DNA of 64,000 bases from Rhodovastum atsumiense (GTDB taxonomy: Bacteria > Pseudomonadota > Alphaproteobacteria > Acetobacterales > Acetobacteraceae), in assembly GCA_026225115.1 (NCBI GenBank), contig JAMFSE010000144.1, forward strand, positions 32,142 to 96,141, in the 5' to 3' direction. Of the stretch, positions 1 to 9,089 are shown piece by piece. Both the position numbers and the translations under genes were made by a program. Every line of letters begins with the position of its first letter. Positions within the stretch are counted from its first letter, which is position 1. The notes under the pieces were generated by a model. It made no database searches, was not told the origin of the DNA, and worked only from the letters and a program-made list of their open reading frames with translations.

Positions 1-1
1 C

Positions 2-730
2 GTGGCACTGCCGGAAATATGGACCTGCCTGGGTGGCACGAGGTCAGGCAAATTCGCCGCCGCTGAAACCTTGCCGGCGCCCGGATCGGGCGAGACCGGC
101 GGCCCCGCCTACGAATTTCTGCGGCGGATGGCGATCGAGCAAAAAATATTTCTGCACGGCGGCTCAATCGGCGAGCTGGCGGGCGAAAAACTTTACAACA
201 CGACTTTGGTGTTCTCGCCCGAAGGCCGCGAGCTTGCGCGCTACCGGAAAATCCATCTGTTCGACATCACCACGCCGGACGGCCAGGGCTATAAGGAAAG
301 CAACACCTACGGCGGCGGCGACGCGGTGGTAAGCTTTGAGGCCGGTGGTCTGAAAATCGGCCTTGCGATCTGCTACGATGTGAGGTTCCCGGAACTTTTC
401 CTTGGCCTGCGCCGGCGGAATGTCGACCTCATCATCCTGCCGGCGGCATTCACTTTGCAAACCGGCAAGGATCATTGGGAAGTGCTGCTGCGCGCCCGCG
501 CCATTGAAACCCAATGCTATGTCGCCGCCCCTGCCTGTACCGGCAGCTATACCGAGGGCAATGGGGAGACCCGGTTCACCTACGGCCACGCGCTGATCGC
601 GGATCCCTGGGGTCACGTCGTCGCCAAGGCCTCGGACGGGCCAGGCTTCGCGAGTGCCGCCATCGACACCGAATTCCTGGGCCAGGTGCGGGCAAACATG
701 CCGGTGCTCGAGCATCGGAAACTCGCTTGA
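2..730 (+). CDS. Nitrilase-superfamily carbon-nitrogen hydrolase (5' partial)
   Basis: Amidase of the Nit1/Nit2 type, probably hydrolysing a small amide such as deaminated glutathione. The reading frame is open at the window edge, so the true start lies upstream. The visible part keeps the superfamily triad: Glu in LPEIW at the very start, Lys in YRKIHLFD (about residue 83) and Cys in ICYDVRFPE (about residue 124). About 30 N-terminal residues are expected to be missing compared with usual family members of about 270-280 residues. The stop codon overlaps the TTG start of the NAD kinase gene, which suggests translational coupling. The family call is firm; the exact substrate is inference. Confidence 0.9.
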   Translation: MALPEIWTCLGGTRSGKFAAAETLPAPGSGETGGPAYEFLRRMAIEQKIFLHGGSIGELAGEKLYNTTLVFSPEGRELARYRKIHLFDITTPDGQGYKESNTYGGGDAVVSFEAGGLKIGLAICYDVRFPELFLGLRRRNVDLIILPAAFTLQTGKDHWEVLLRARAIETQCYVAAPACTGSYTEGNGETRFTYGHALIADPWGHVVAKASDGPGFASAAIDTEFLGQVRANMPVLEHRKLA

Positions 731-1488
731 GCCGTATTGCCTTCGTCGCCGCCCAGACCGAGATCGCGATCGCGGCGCGGCTGCGGCTGACCGCGCTTTA
801 CGGCGATACCACCCCCGAGGAAGCCGATATCATTGTCGCGCTTGGCGGCGACGGGCTGATGCTGGAAGTCCTGCACACCGTGCTCGGCACGCCAAAACCG
901 GTTTACGGCATGAATTGCGGCTCGGTCGGCTTCATGATGAACGAATTCTCCGAAGCCAATTTGCCAGAGCGCGTGGCGGCCGCACAGGCCAGTACGCTTT
1001 TTCCCTTGCGCATGCATGCGGTAACCGCATCGGGCGTGGTGGAAGAGGCGCTCGCCGTGAACGACGTGTTCCTGTTCCGGCAATTGCGGCAGGCGGCAAA
1101 AATCCGCATCACCGTCGATCATCGCGAACGCCTCTCGGAACTGATCTGCGACGGTGTGCTGATCTCCACCCCGGCCGGCTCGACCGCGTACAACCTCTCG
1201 GCCCACGGCCCGATCATCCCGCTCACCGCCAACCTGCTGCCGCTGACGCCGATCTCGGCATTCCGCCCGCGGCGCTGGCGTGGCGCGTTATTGCCCTCCA
1301 CCGTCGAAGTGCTGTTTGAAATTCTGGAGCCGGACAAACGCCCGGTCGCGGCGGTGGCGGATTTCACCGAAGTCCGCAATGTGGTTTCCGTCGCCGTATC
1401 GGAAGATCAAAGCCTCAGCGCAACGGTTTTGTTTGACCCGGACCGCGCCCTGAGCGAACGCATCATAACCGAACAGTTCACCGTCTAA
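727..1488 (+). CDS. nadK: NAD kinase
   Basis: Phosphorylates NAD to NADP in the cytoplasm. The diagnostic GGDG motif (ALGGDGLML, about residues 37-45) and the NAD-kinase segment [16 protein letters not shown] (about residues 145-160) are both present. The 253-residue length fits the short alphaproteobacterial form. The frame is open further upstream, but that part overlaps the nitrilase in another frame. The start chosen is TTG at 727, giving [10 protein letters not shown], where family members begin; it overlaps the preceding stop as TTGA. Confidence 0.93.
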   Translation: MSRIAFVAAQTEIAIAARLRLTALYGDTTPEEADIIVALGGDGLMLEVLHTVLGTPKPVYGMNCGSVGFMMNEFSEANLPERVAAAQASTLFPLRMHAVTASGVVEEALAVNDVFLFRQLRQAAKIRITVDHRERLSELICDGVLISTPAGSTAYNLSAHGPIIPLTANLLPLTPISAFRPRRWRGALLPSTVEVLFEILEPDKRPVAAVADFTEVRNVVSVAVSEDQSLSATVLFDPDRALSERIITEQFTV

Positions 1489-1517
1489 CCATAAAAGACT
1501 CCGGGAGAGCAACGGCA

Positions 1518-2249
1518 ATGTCCCAGCCCCTTATCGTCTACGGCATGCACAGCCCGAACGTCCGCAAGGTGGTGATCATGCTGGAGGAGCTGGAACTGCC
1601 CTTTGAGCTTCGCCATGTGGCGGTATTCAAAGGCGAACAATTCACGCCGGAATTTTTGGCGCTCAACCCGCTGGCCAAGGTGCCGGTCCTGTTGGATCCG
1701 GAATTGGAGGAACCGCTGGCGGAATCAGGCGCCATCCTGTTCTGGCTCGCTGAGCGGACCGGAAAATTGCTTCCCGCGCAGGGCGGCGCCCGCTACCGCA
1801 TCATGCAATGGCTGATGGTGCAGATGGCCGCCATCGGCCCGATGCTGGGCCAGCTGAATCATTTCCAACTGCTGGGTGGCTCCGAGCCCTACGCATCAGG
1901 CCGCTACGCCGCCCAGGCCAAACGCCTATACCGATTGCTGGACGACCGTTTGGCTCAGCACGAATGGATCGCTGGCAATAGCTACTCGATCGCCGACATC
2001 GCAATCTATCCCTGGGCCCGCTACCTTGAACAACACCGTTTCGATCCCGCGTCTCACCCGGCCTTGATGCGCTGGCGCAACGGCATCGATGCCCGCCCCG
2101 CAATTACCCGCGCCAATGCGCGGATGGATGCCGATTTCACCGCCAAAACCAACGAAGCCCGTTTCAACGCCACCCCGGCCGACCTCGACCGCTTTTTCGG
2201 CCGCACCGAAACAATGCCGCCGGCAGATTTTTCGATTGTGACGCGGTAG
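1518..2249 (+). CDS. Glutathione S-transferase family protein
   Basis: Soluble GST-fold protein of 243 residues. The N-terminal thioredoxin-like domain (about residues 5-82) carries the glutathione-site pattern PLAKVPVLLD and ESGAILFWLAE. The C-terminal helical domain contains the typical NSYSIADIAIYPW signature (about residues 154-166). The overall pattern resembles YfcG/YghU-type (nu-class) GSTs, which often act as disulfide reductases; that subtype is inference. A GGGAGA ribosome site precedes the ATG. It lies 29 bases after nadK on the same strand and may be cotranscribed. Confidence 0.9.
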   Translation: MSQPLIVYGMHSPNVRKVVIMLEELELPFELRHVAVFKGEQFTPEFLALNPLAKVPVLLDPELEEPLAESGAILFWLAERTGKLLPAQGGARYRIMQWLMVQMAAIGPMLGQLNHFQLLGGSEPYASGRYAAQAKRLYRLLDDRLAQHEWIAGNSYSIADIAIYPWARYLEQHRFDPASHPALMRWRNGIDARPAITRANARMDADFTAKTNEARFNATPADLDRFFGRTETMPPADFSIVTR

Positions 2250-2385
2250 GGTCCAGCTGCGGCGCGGGTTTGCCGTGCATGGAGTTTCGCTCGCCAAGGC
2301 GCAGATTTTGGAGTTAGCTTGGTCGAAACTGTCGGAGCTTGTGTCTGACAATGCCATCAATTTTCGATTTTCATTGCAGTGAAAG

Positions 2386-4101
2386 ATGCGCGCCATGCTG
2401 AACTGGAAAATACGGTACAGTAACATAATGCTTGCAACGCCGGAGTTGTTTGATCCAGCATGCTCGGTTGCCGAGGTTGGCTGTGGTCCTGCTGGCATCG
2501 CGCAATTTCTTGGCCGCAAGGTGTTTGGTGTCGAGCCTACGCCGATTGAAGTAGCCAACGAGAATCTGGAAATCGCCGCAGGTTCAATTTTGGCGCTGCC
2601 CTTTGCGGATGACGCAATCGACTACGTAGTATGTGTCGACGTGCTGGAGCATCTTGCAGCCGAAGATCGAAGATGCGCGATCTACGAGTTGCTTCGGATC
2701 GCCAGAAAAAAAGTGATCATTTCCTGTCCCTGTCACGTATGGGCCAGGGAAGGCGAGGTTCAGCTGAAAAAGATGTTCGAAGACACACAACGATCAGTGC
2801 CCGATTGGTTGCTGGAGCATCTGCAATTCGGATTGCCATCCGTGCAGGATATATTAATCCCGATATTCGAAACGGGCTTGGCCTTCGAGATGACAGGGAA
2901 CGAGACGATATTGCAACATTATGCGGGAATCGCTCTCGATTGGTTATATCCCGGGGCGCAGGCAATACACCTACGCCTGCAATCAAAATCCCCTTTGCAG
3001 GCTCCCATCGCCGGAAATGAATGGGATCTGTATTATAGTTTTATGTTCAGTATCTACAAATCGGATCATGGAACGGCGCGGTACGGCTTGGGAAATCTCC
3101 AGAACCCGCTTGCGCCTCGGACTGAAGCAAAAAGCCGTTATAGCATTTTTTACAGGCTCCTTCAGAATCTTCTTGCCTCGTCATATCAGGGTCCGACGAA
3201 CCTGCGCGATCCCACCAACGCCACCCGGCTTCATTCGTGGAAATCTATGAAGCGAAAACCAAAAGGCCAAGCTGCGCCGACGCTCCATGGCGAAGCGATA
3301 TACGCGGTTTATCACAAGGATTTTCCAGTATCACATCTCGGCCCAATCAAGCCGATATTTGCCGGAGATTTGGCGCAAGCGATCGTAAATTCCCGTCCAC
3401 CAAAGGCAGTGCTAACGGATATCCTTAACGGCGCAGTGAGTCTTTCGAACCACAGATGGTCGGAACTTTCAGCAATTTACAAGATTTGGACGGAAGGTCC
3501 CAAAACTTCGGTGGTCGGGTTCTGCCATTACCGGAGATTATTTGATTTCACCCCTGACCATGTCGGATCAAAGGGGGCGGCGCGCATGCGCGAGACGAAT
3601 GTAACAGCCGATGATCTGACAAGCGGCGCCTGTCTCCTCTACGACCCCGGTGTCATATCGATGGTCGCAGACAGCACGAAAATTATCGTTGCGATACCGC
3701 ATGATACGACGAATTCGGTTTTCCAACATTATTGCGAAGTTCACAATACGAACGACTATCTCGAATTACTCAATCACTGTTCCGCCTGCAAATCGCCGTT
3801 ATTGCCATTTTTTATCGAACAGTTTTCGGACCATTTTTTATTCGCCAACAATATGTTCGTGCTTTCCTGGGCATTATTCTCGGAGCTTTGCGGTTTCTGG
3901 TTTCAAATCTTGAGTTCGTTCGCCGCCAAGTTTCCCGGCAGACCGTCCAGCCCCTACCAACACCGCGACGTGGCGTTTCTCTCCGAGCGGATATTCGATG
4001 CCTGGATCCGCTACAGAAAAAAATGCGGCAGCGAGATCATCCAGTTGCCTATCCTGTTCGTGACCAGTGCGGCCGGGGAGGCGTCAGCGGCGGAAGCGTA
4101 A
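2386..4101 (+). CDS. SAM-methyltransferase / DUF4422 glycosyltransferase-like fusion
   Basis: A 571-residue two-domain protein. Residues about 20-170 look like a class I SAM-dependent methyltransferase: AEVGCGPAG is the SAM-binding loop, followed by DDAIDYVVCVDVLEHL. Residues about 300-550 match the DUF4422 pattern seen in capsule and O-antigen glycosyltransferase-like proteins (IYAVYHKDFPV, IKPIFAG, LSNHRWSELSAIYKIW, VGFCHYRRLFDF). The gene is visibly richer in A/T than its neighbours and stands alone, suggesting horizontal transfer. Start alternatives are ATG at 2386 or 2395, neither with a strong ribosome site. A role in surface glycan synthesis or modification is inference. Confidence 0.8.
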   Translation: MRAMLNWKIRYSNIMLATPELFDPACSVAEVGCGPAGIAQFLGRKVFGVEPTPIEVANENLEIAAGSILALPFADDAIDYVVCVDVLEHLAAEDRRCAIYELLRIARKKVIISCPCHVWAREGEVQLKKMFEDTQRSVPDWLLEHLQFGLPSVQDILIPIFETGLAFEMTGNETILQHYAGIALDWLYPGAQAIHLRLQSKSPLQAPIAGNEWDLYYSFMFSIYKSDHGTARYGLGNLQNPLAPRTEAKSRYSIFYRLLQNLLASSYQGPTNLRDPTNATRLHSWKSMKRKPKGQAAPTLHGEAIYAVYHKDFPVSHLGPIKPIFAGDLAQAIVNSRPPKAVLTDILNGAVSLSNHRWSELSAIYKIWTEGPKTSVVGFCHYRRLFDFTPDHVGSKGAARMRETNVTADDLTSGACLLYDPGVISMVADSTKIIVAIPHDTTNSVFQHYCEVHNTNDYLELLNHCSACKSPLLPFFIEQFSDHFLFANNMFVLSWALFSELCGFWFQILSSFAAKFPGRPSSPYQHRDVAFLSERIFDAWIRYRKKCGSEIIQLPILFVTSAAGEASAAEA

Positions 4102-4109
4102 ATAAACAC

Positions 4110-4748
4110 TCACTTGATCTTGAATTCAGCCTCGGTCAGCTTGCGGATATCCTCAACGCTGACATCCGGCGCATGATCAACCAACAGCAGTGACGGCGTG
4201 GCATTCTTATCCACTTCGAACACCGCGAGATCCGTAATGATCAGGCTGACGACGCCCTTGCCGGTCAGCGGCAGCGTGCATTCCTTCAGGATTTTCGGCT
4301 CGCCCTTGGCGGTATGCTCCATCAGCACCACCACCCGCGGCACGCCGGCGACCAGGTCCATGGCGCCGCCCATGCCCTTCACCATTTTGCCCGGCACCAT
4401 CCAATTGGCGAGATCGCCGTTCTGCGCCACCTGCAAGGCGCCCAGGATCGAGATGTTGATATGGCCGCCGCGGATCATCGCAAAACTATCCGCCGAGCTG
4501 AAAAAACTCGTCGTCGGAATCTGCGTCACGGTCTGTTTGCCGGCATTGATGAGGTCGGCGTCCTCCTCGCCCTCGTAGGGGAACGGGCCCATGCCGAGCA
4601 TACCGTTTTCCGACTGCAGCTGGATCGAAATATCATCCGGAATATGATTGGCTACCAGCGTCGGAATGCCGATGCCGAGGTTGACGTAAAATCCGTCTTC
4701 CAGTTCGGCGGCGGCGCGGGCCGCCATTTCATCGCGAGTCCAAGGCAT
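4110..4748 (-). CDS. scoB: 3-oxoacid CoA-transferase subunit B
   Basis: Beta subunit of a succinyl-CoA:acetoacetate-type CoA-transferase, which moves CoA between succinate or acetate and acetoacetate. The 212-residue protein carries the catalytic glutamate in the SENG motif (Glu47) and the [10 protein letters not shown] segment typical of SCOT/AtoA subunits. It lies directly downstream of subunit A with no gap. In context with thiolase and PHA synthase it probably feeds or drains acetoacetyl-CoA for polyhydroxybutyrate and ketone-body metabolism. Confidence 0.93.
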   Translation of the reverse strand: MPWTRDEMAARAAAELEDGFYVNLGIGIPTLVANHIPDDISIQLQSENGMLGMGPFPYEGEEDADLINAGKQTVTQIPTTSFFSSADSFAMIRGGHINISILGALQVAQNGDLANWMVPGKMVKGMGGAMDLVAGVPRVVVLMEHTAKGEPKILKECTLPLTGKGVVSLIITDLAVFEVDKNATPSLLLVDHAPDVSVEDIRKLTEAEFKIK

Positions 4749-5459
4749 CTATGCGGCCCTTTTCTGAACGGTGCGCTGCTCGATTCGCTTGTCGACCTTA
4801 TCAAGCTTGATCAGCCGCTTCACAAAAATCCCCGGCGTGATGATATGGTCCGCATCGATCTCGCCCGGCTCAACCAGATGCTCCACTTCGGCCACCGTAA
4901 ACTTTGAAGCCGTGGCCATCACCGGATTAAAATTCCGCGCCGTCTTGCGGTACACCAGATTGCCCTCGGTATCGCCTTTCCAGGCGTGCACGATCGACAA
5001 ATCGGCAACCAACCCGCGCTCCATAACGTAATGCCGGCCGTCGAACTCCCGCGTCTCCTTGCCCTCGGCGATCTGCGTGCCATACCCGGTCGCGGTGAAA
5101 AAAGCCGGTATCCCAGCGCCGCCGGCGCGAATGCGCTCCGCCAGCGTTCCTTGCGGATTGAACTCGATCTCCAACTCACCGGAGAGATATTGTTTCGCAA
5201 AAGTGGCGTTCTCCCCAACATAGGAAGAAATCATCTTCTTCACCTGCCGGGTCTGCAACAAAATCCCCAGGCCGACATCATCAATGCCCGCATTGTTGGA
5301 AACGATGGTCAGGTCCTTAACCCCGGAATCCCGGATCGCCTCGATCAACGCCGCCGGAATGCCGCATAACCCGAACCCGCCGGCCATAATCGTCATGCCA
5401 TCCTTAAGCACGCCCTCAAGCGCCGCCTTGGCATCCGGGAAAACCTTGCTCACCGCCAT
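4749..5459 (-). CDS. scoA: 3-oxoacid CoA-transferase subunit A
   Basis: Alpha subunit (236 residues) pairing with the adjacent beta subunit. The glycine-rich CoA-binding signature GGFGLCGIPAALI (about residues 27-39) and the SNNAGIDDVGLGILL segment match SCOT/AtoD-type subunits. The stop abuts the start of scoB, so the two are translated as a pair. A compound repeat separates it from the thiolase gene upstream, so it may have its own transcript or be attenuated relative to phaA. Confidence 0.94.
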   Translation of the reverse strand: MAVSKVFPDAKAALEGVLKDGMTIMAGGFGLCGIPAALIEAIRDSGVKDLTIVSNNAGIDDVGLGILLQTRQVKKMISSYVGENATFAKQYLSGELEIEFNPQGTLAERIRAGGAGIPAFFTATGYGTQIAEGKETREFDGRHYVMERGLVADLSIVHAWKGDTEGNLVYRKTARNFNPVMATASKFTVAEVEHLVEPGEIDADHIITPGIFVKRLIKLDKVDKRIEQRTVQKRAA

Positions 5460-5497
5460 TCGAACGCCCCCAATAAGGAATTAAGTAGGATAAGTCC

Positions 5498-5628
5498 AAG
5501 CGGTTCTTTTTTGAAAAAAAGAACCAAAAAACTTTTGCTACTCTGGGCCTGGGGCGTTGGCGCGGACAACGCCCCAGGCCCAGCATAAAAAGTCTTTTTG
5601 CTTCTTTTTCTTCAGAAAAAGAAGGCCT
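5498..5628. repeat. Compound palindromic repeat, copy 1
   Basis: About 130 bases. The left tip hairpin is GGTTCTTTTTTG / AAAAAAAGAACC, then CAAAAAACTTTTGCTACTCTGGG, a central inverted repeat CCTGGGGCGTT / AACGCCCCAGG, the mirror of the flank, and a right tip hairpin CTTCTTTTTCTTC / GAAAAAGAAG. The whole unit is itself an inverted repeat. It fills the space between scoA and the 3' end of phaA, and its right tip sits next to the thiolase stop. Five further copies or parts occur in this window. A terminator-like role is inference. Confidence 0.88.
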
Positions 5629-5631
5629 TCC

Positions 5632-6804
5632 TCACCTTTCCAGGCACATCGCCACGCCCATGCCGCCGCCGATGCACAATGTCGCCAGGCCTTTTTTGGC
5701 GTCGCGGCGTTTCATCTCGAACAGCAGGGTGTTGAGGATGCGTGCGCCCGAGGCGCCGATCGGGTGGCCGATGGCGATGGCGCCGCCGTTTACGTTTACT
5801 TTCTCGGGGTCCAGGCCGAGCGCTTTGGTGACCGAGCAGGCCTGTGCGGCAAACGCCTCATTGGCTTCGATCAGGTCGAGGTCGGCGACGCTCCAGCCAG
5901 CCCGGGCCAGCGCTTTTTTGGAGGACGGGATCGGTCCGGTGCCCATCAGCGCCGGGTCGACGCCAGCGGTTGCGAAGCTGACGATGCGGGCGAGCGGGCT
6001 GAGGCCCCGCTTTTCGGCTTCGGCGGCGGACATCACCACCACGGCGGCCGCGCCGTCGTTGATGCCCGAGGCATTGCCGGCCGTCACGGTGCCGTCTTTC
6101 TGGAAAGCCGGCCGCAGCTTCGCCATCGTCTCGATCGAAGCGTCATGGCGGATATATTCATCGTCGGAAACCACGGTCTCGCCCTTGCGGGTGGTCACGG
6201 TCACCGGGGCAATTTCGTCCTTGAACTTGCCGGCCTTCTGCGCTGCCGAGGCCTTCTGCTGGCTGAGCGCCGCAAACGCATCCTGTTCGTCGCGGGTGAT
6301 CTGATATTCCTTGGCGACGTTCTCGGCGGTGACGCCCATGTGGTAGCCCTGGAACGCGTCCCACAGCCCGTCCTTCAACATGCTGTCGAGGAAGGTGAGG
6401 TCCCCCATCTTGGTGCCGCCCCGCAGGTACGCCACGTGATTTGCCTGGCTCATGCTTTCCTGGCCGCCGGCGACGACGATGTCGCTCTCACCGGTGCGGA
6501 TCTGCTGGGCGGCGAGCGCCACGGCGCGCAGGCCGGAACCGCAGAGCTGGTTGATGCCGAAGGCGGTTTTCGAATCCGGAATACCGGCGCCGCGCGCCGC
6601 CTGCCTGGCCGGGTTTTGCCCCTGTCCCGCGGACAGGATCTGGCCCAGGATCACTTCATCCACTTCTTCCGGCGAGAGGCCGGCGCGTTCGATGGCCGCC
6701 TTCAACGCCGTGATGCCGAGCAGATGGGCCGGAACGGCGCCAAAAACGCCGTTAAAGCTGCCCACCGGGGTCCGCGCTGCGGAAACAATAACAACGTCAC
6801 TCAT
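5632..6804 (-). CDS. phaA: Acetyl-CoA acetyltransferase (beta-ketothiolase)
   Basis: Condenses two acetyl-CoA to acetoacetyl-CoA, or cleaves it. The 390-residue protein has all thiolase catalytic elements: nucleophile Cys88 in NQLCGSG, His347 in [12 protein letters not shown] and Cys377 in CIGGGMG. It follows the PHA synthase gene with a 43-base gap on the same strand, consistent with a role in PHB synthesis and in ketone-body turnover together with the CoA-transferase downstream. A 463-codon open frame on the opposite strand is a shadow. Confidence 0.95.
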   Translation of the reverse strand: MSDVVIVSAARTPVGSFNGVFGAVPAHLLGITALKAAIERAGLSPEEVDEVILGQILSAGQGQNPARQAARGAGIPDSKTAFGINQLCGSGLRAVALAAQQIRTGESDIVVAGGQESMSQANHVAYLRGGTKMGDLTFLDSMLKDGLWDAFQGYHMGVTAENVAKEYQITRDEQDAFAALSQQKASAAQKAGKFKDEIAPVTVTTRKGETVVSDDEYIRHDASIETMAKLRPAFQKDGTVTAGNASGINDGAAAVVVMSAAEAEKRGLSPLARIVSFATAGVDPALMGTGPIPSSKKALARAGWSVADLDLIEANEAFAAQACSVTKALGLDPEKVNVNGGAIAIGHPIGASGARILNTLLFEMKRRDAKKGLATLCIGGGMGVAMCLER

Positions 6805-6847
6805 AGCAGGCTTCCTTTGGTTGAGTTTGTATCTGGTTTACCTGGTC

Positions 6848-7967
6848 TCAAGATAGGCGGTGCAGCCAGTTCGCGAAAGGCTGCCATAATGCGTCCTGTG
6901 CATTGGTGCCCGCGATCATGCCGATATGTCCAGAAGCAGGTTCGATAATCGTTGCATTTTTGAATGCGGCGGCCAGCGGCCGCGCACTTTCCGGCGGCAC
7001 CAGCCGGTCGCGCGCCGGGATGGCGCAGAATACCGGGCCGTCGAATTGCGCCGGGTTCACCGCCAGCCCGGCGATCCGCCAATTGCCTGAAGCCGGGTTA
7101 TTGCCGCCATACCAGCCGCCAATCGCCTCCCGCGCCACGGGCGCCGCCAGCGGAACGCCATCCGCCAGCCAGTCCTCCATGGCCACGAACCGCCTGGCCC
7201 GGGCGCAGCTTTTGTCCAGCTGCGCGAAGCTGCGGTATTTCTCCCCAACCCCGAATGGGTCGATCATTGTGAACAGGGTCTGCAAGGCGTCGATCGAAAG
7301 CGCGCCGGAGAATTGCATTATCGGCTCGAGCATGGGCAGGGTTTCGCTGACCGATTTCGCCTGCGCCGGGTCGGCGGCATGAAAATCCCATGGTGTCGCC
7401 AGCAGGGCCAGCGCCTTTATTTTCTCGGGTTGCCGCAGGGCGGCTGCCAAGGCCAACAGGCCGCCCATGCAATAGCCGGCCAGTACGATCGGTCCCGGGA
7501 TACTGGCCATCGCCCGTTCCAACCGGCCGGCCACGTAATCGGTCAGGGTAAATTTGCGCTCCGTTTCGCCGGGCCACCCCCCAGTCCAACAGGTAAGCGT
7601 GGAAGCCCCGGCCTGCCAGCCAGCGCAGCATCGAATCCTCGGGCGTCAGGTCGAGAATATAGCCGCGGTTGATCAGGCTCGGCACGAACAGCACCGCCGG
7701 GCCGCCAGCCGCCGGTCCACCGGCCGCCGGTCCGCCCCCCCAAAAATCGAGCAAACGGGTTTCCGCCTCCGCCCAGGCCACTGGCGGTTCATCGAAGCTC
7801 CGAAAATACGGGTCGCGCCGGTAGGCGGCGATCCCGGCAACAAGATCGCGGTCCTCGCGGGCCGCCGTATCAAACGCCTTTCTGAGAACTTCCGGGTCGG
7901 GCGGGCTTGCGGCGTCCCCCGTTTTCAAATGCTGAAAGGCGAGATTCCAGTTCGGCAATGCGCTCAT
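6848..7967 (-). pseudogene. phaC: Class III-type PHA synthase, frameshifted
   Basis: Polymerises hydroxyacyl-CoA into polyhydroxyalkanoate. The N-terminal part (from MSALPNW at 7967) ends in frame at FHAYLLDWG. The C-terminal part, holding the nucleophile Cys in GYCMGG, the Asp region ARDRLVPPE and the His region SGHIGM, is in another frame. Removing one base from the run of six C at 7577-7582 joins them as DWGWPGETERKFTLTDYVAGR, as in intact PhaC. The repaired length of about 372 residues fits class III PhaC. The cause could be a sequencing error, a real inactivating mutation or homopolymer slippage. A short GGPAA repeat occurs near residue 85. Confidence 0.85.
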
Positions 7968-8238
7968 AAAGCCGCCGGGCCTCATCACTGCCAAGGTCAG
8001 ATGCAGCAGCAGCGGGCGGGGACCCCGCCGGCTTAACGGCGCCGGCAACTCCGGCCGTACCCCCGGCATGATCATAGGCTCCGGATGCCAGTTTTAGCGC
8101 AGCACCGGCCGTACTCGCCCACAGCGCCAGCAATCCGGTCCAGGTTTCCCTTAATTCGCGGTCCGCGGCCATCGCGGCCATTTCGCTTTGCCACAGGGCT
8201 ACCCAGTCCTCGGCCAGAGTATCTGTGTCATGCGCCAT
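7870..8238 (-). CDS. Small PhaE-like / PHA synthase-associated protein
   Basis: A 122-residue protein encoded just upstream of, and overlapping by 98 bases, the PHA synthase start. The N-terminal part is helical and tryptophan-containing (EDWVALWQSEM, LRETWTGLLALW), the middle is Ala/Gly/Pro-rich, and it ends with a coiled-coil-like segment LYERIAELESRLSAFE. That arrangement recalls PhaE subunits of class III synthases, but PhaE is usually much longer. The assignment rests mainly on context and the C-terminal helix; it could be another granule-associated protein. Confidence 0.6.
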   Translation of the reverse strand: MAHDTDTLAEDWVALWQSEMAAMAADRELRETWTGLLALWASTAGAALKLASGAYDHAGGTAGVAGAVKPAGSPPAAAASDLGSDEARRLYERIAELESRLSAFENGGRRKPARPGSSQKGV

Positions 8239-8417
8239 GCTTTCCCCGGTAAACCCTCGGCGATCCTCCTAGCCCATAACCGCCCTGATTTGCCATATGC
8301 CAGCCCGAAACCGTCATCATTTCGGCTACGGAATTATGAATACCCATTGCGCCGCAGCATATCCCATGTGATCCTGAAACCCTTGTGGCCCAGACAAGCC
8401 GGGGGAGCAGAGACTAA

Positions 8418-9014
8418 ATGAACGAAACACCGCAGGAGCCGCAAACGCCGGTTCAAAATCCTGTGATCGTCAAAAAATACGCCAATCGCAGGCTCTATAA
8501 TACCGAGAGCTCCAGCTACATTACCCTGGAAAACCTCGCCGATATGGTGCGCGAGGATCGCGATTTCGTGGTTTATGACGCCAAATCCGGCGAAGACATC
8601 ACCCGCAGCGTCCTCACCCAGATCATCGTCGAGGAGGAAGGCAAGGGCAAAGCCATGCTGCCGACCAACTTCCTGCGCCAGTTGATCGGGTTTTACGGCA
8701 ATAACATGCAGAGCGTGGTGCCGCGTTATCTGGAGTCGGCGATGTCGAGCTTCGCCCGCCAGCAGGAGAACATCCGCGACGCGATGCAGAAGACCATCAG
8801 CCCGTTTCTGCCGCCTGGCATGGAAGATGTCGGGCGCAAGAATCTTGAGATGATGGAACGCGCGATGACGCTGTTCACGCCCTTCTACCGCGAGGGCGAG
8901 GCCAAGCCGGACGAGCCGGGCAGTGAATACCGGGAAGAAATTGAGAGTCTGAAGGCTGAGGTTGAACGCCTGCAGCACCAGCTGGCGACGCTGCGCGCCA
9001 AGCAGAAACGCTGA
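8418..9014 (+). CDS. phaR: Polyhydroxyalkanoate synthesis repressor PhaR
   Basis: DNA- and PHA-binding regulator that represses phasin and related genes until granules form. The conserved PhaR N-terminal domain is clear: VIVKKYANRRLYNTESSSYI (residues about 17-36) followed by ITLENLADMVREDRDFVVYDAKSGEDITRSVLTQII. The C-terminal third is a coiled coil (EEIESLKAEVERLQHQLATL). It is divergent from the PHA synthase block, with about 180 bases between, where the shared regulatory region should lie. Confidence 0.95.
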   Translation: MNETPQEPQTPVQNPVIVKKYANRRLYNTESSSYITLENLADMVREDRDFVVYDAKSGEDITRSVLTQIIVEEEGKGKAMLPTNFLRQLIGFYGNNMQSVVPRYLESAMSSFARQQENIRDAMQKTISPFLPPGMEDVGRKNLEMMERAMTLFTPFYREGEAKPDEPGSEYREEIESLKAEVERLQHQLATLRAKQKR

Positions 9015-9089
9015 AAACAGGGCACCCAACCCAAGTTTAACTTCTCGCGGCGCTGTCCTGCTGTAGACTGGCTCTCTGTTTAAGGGGCT

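Noticed and set aside
5557..6948. 463-codon plus-strand open frame opposite the thiolase gene
   Set aside because: It is the complement of phaA in a GC-rich genome; no recognisable domain, and it also crosses a repeat and the end of phaC.
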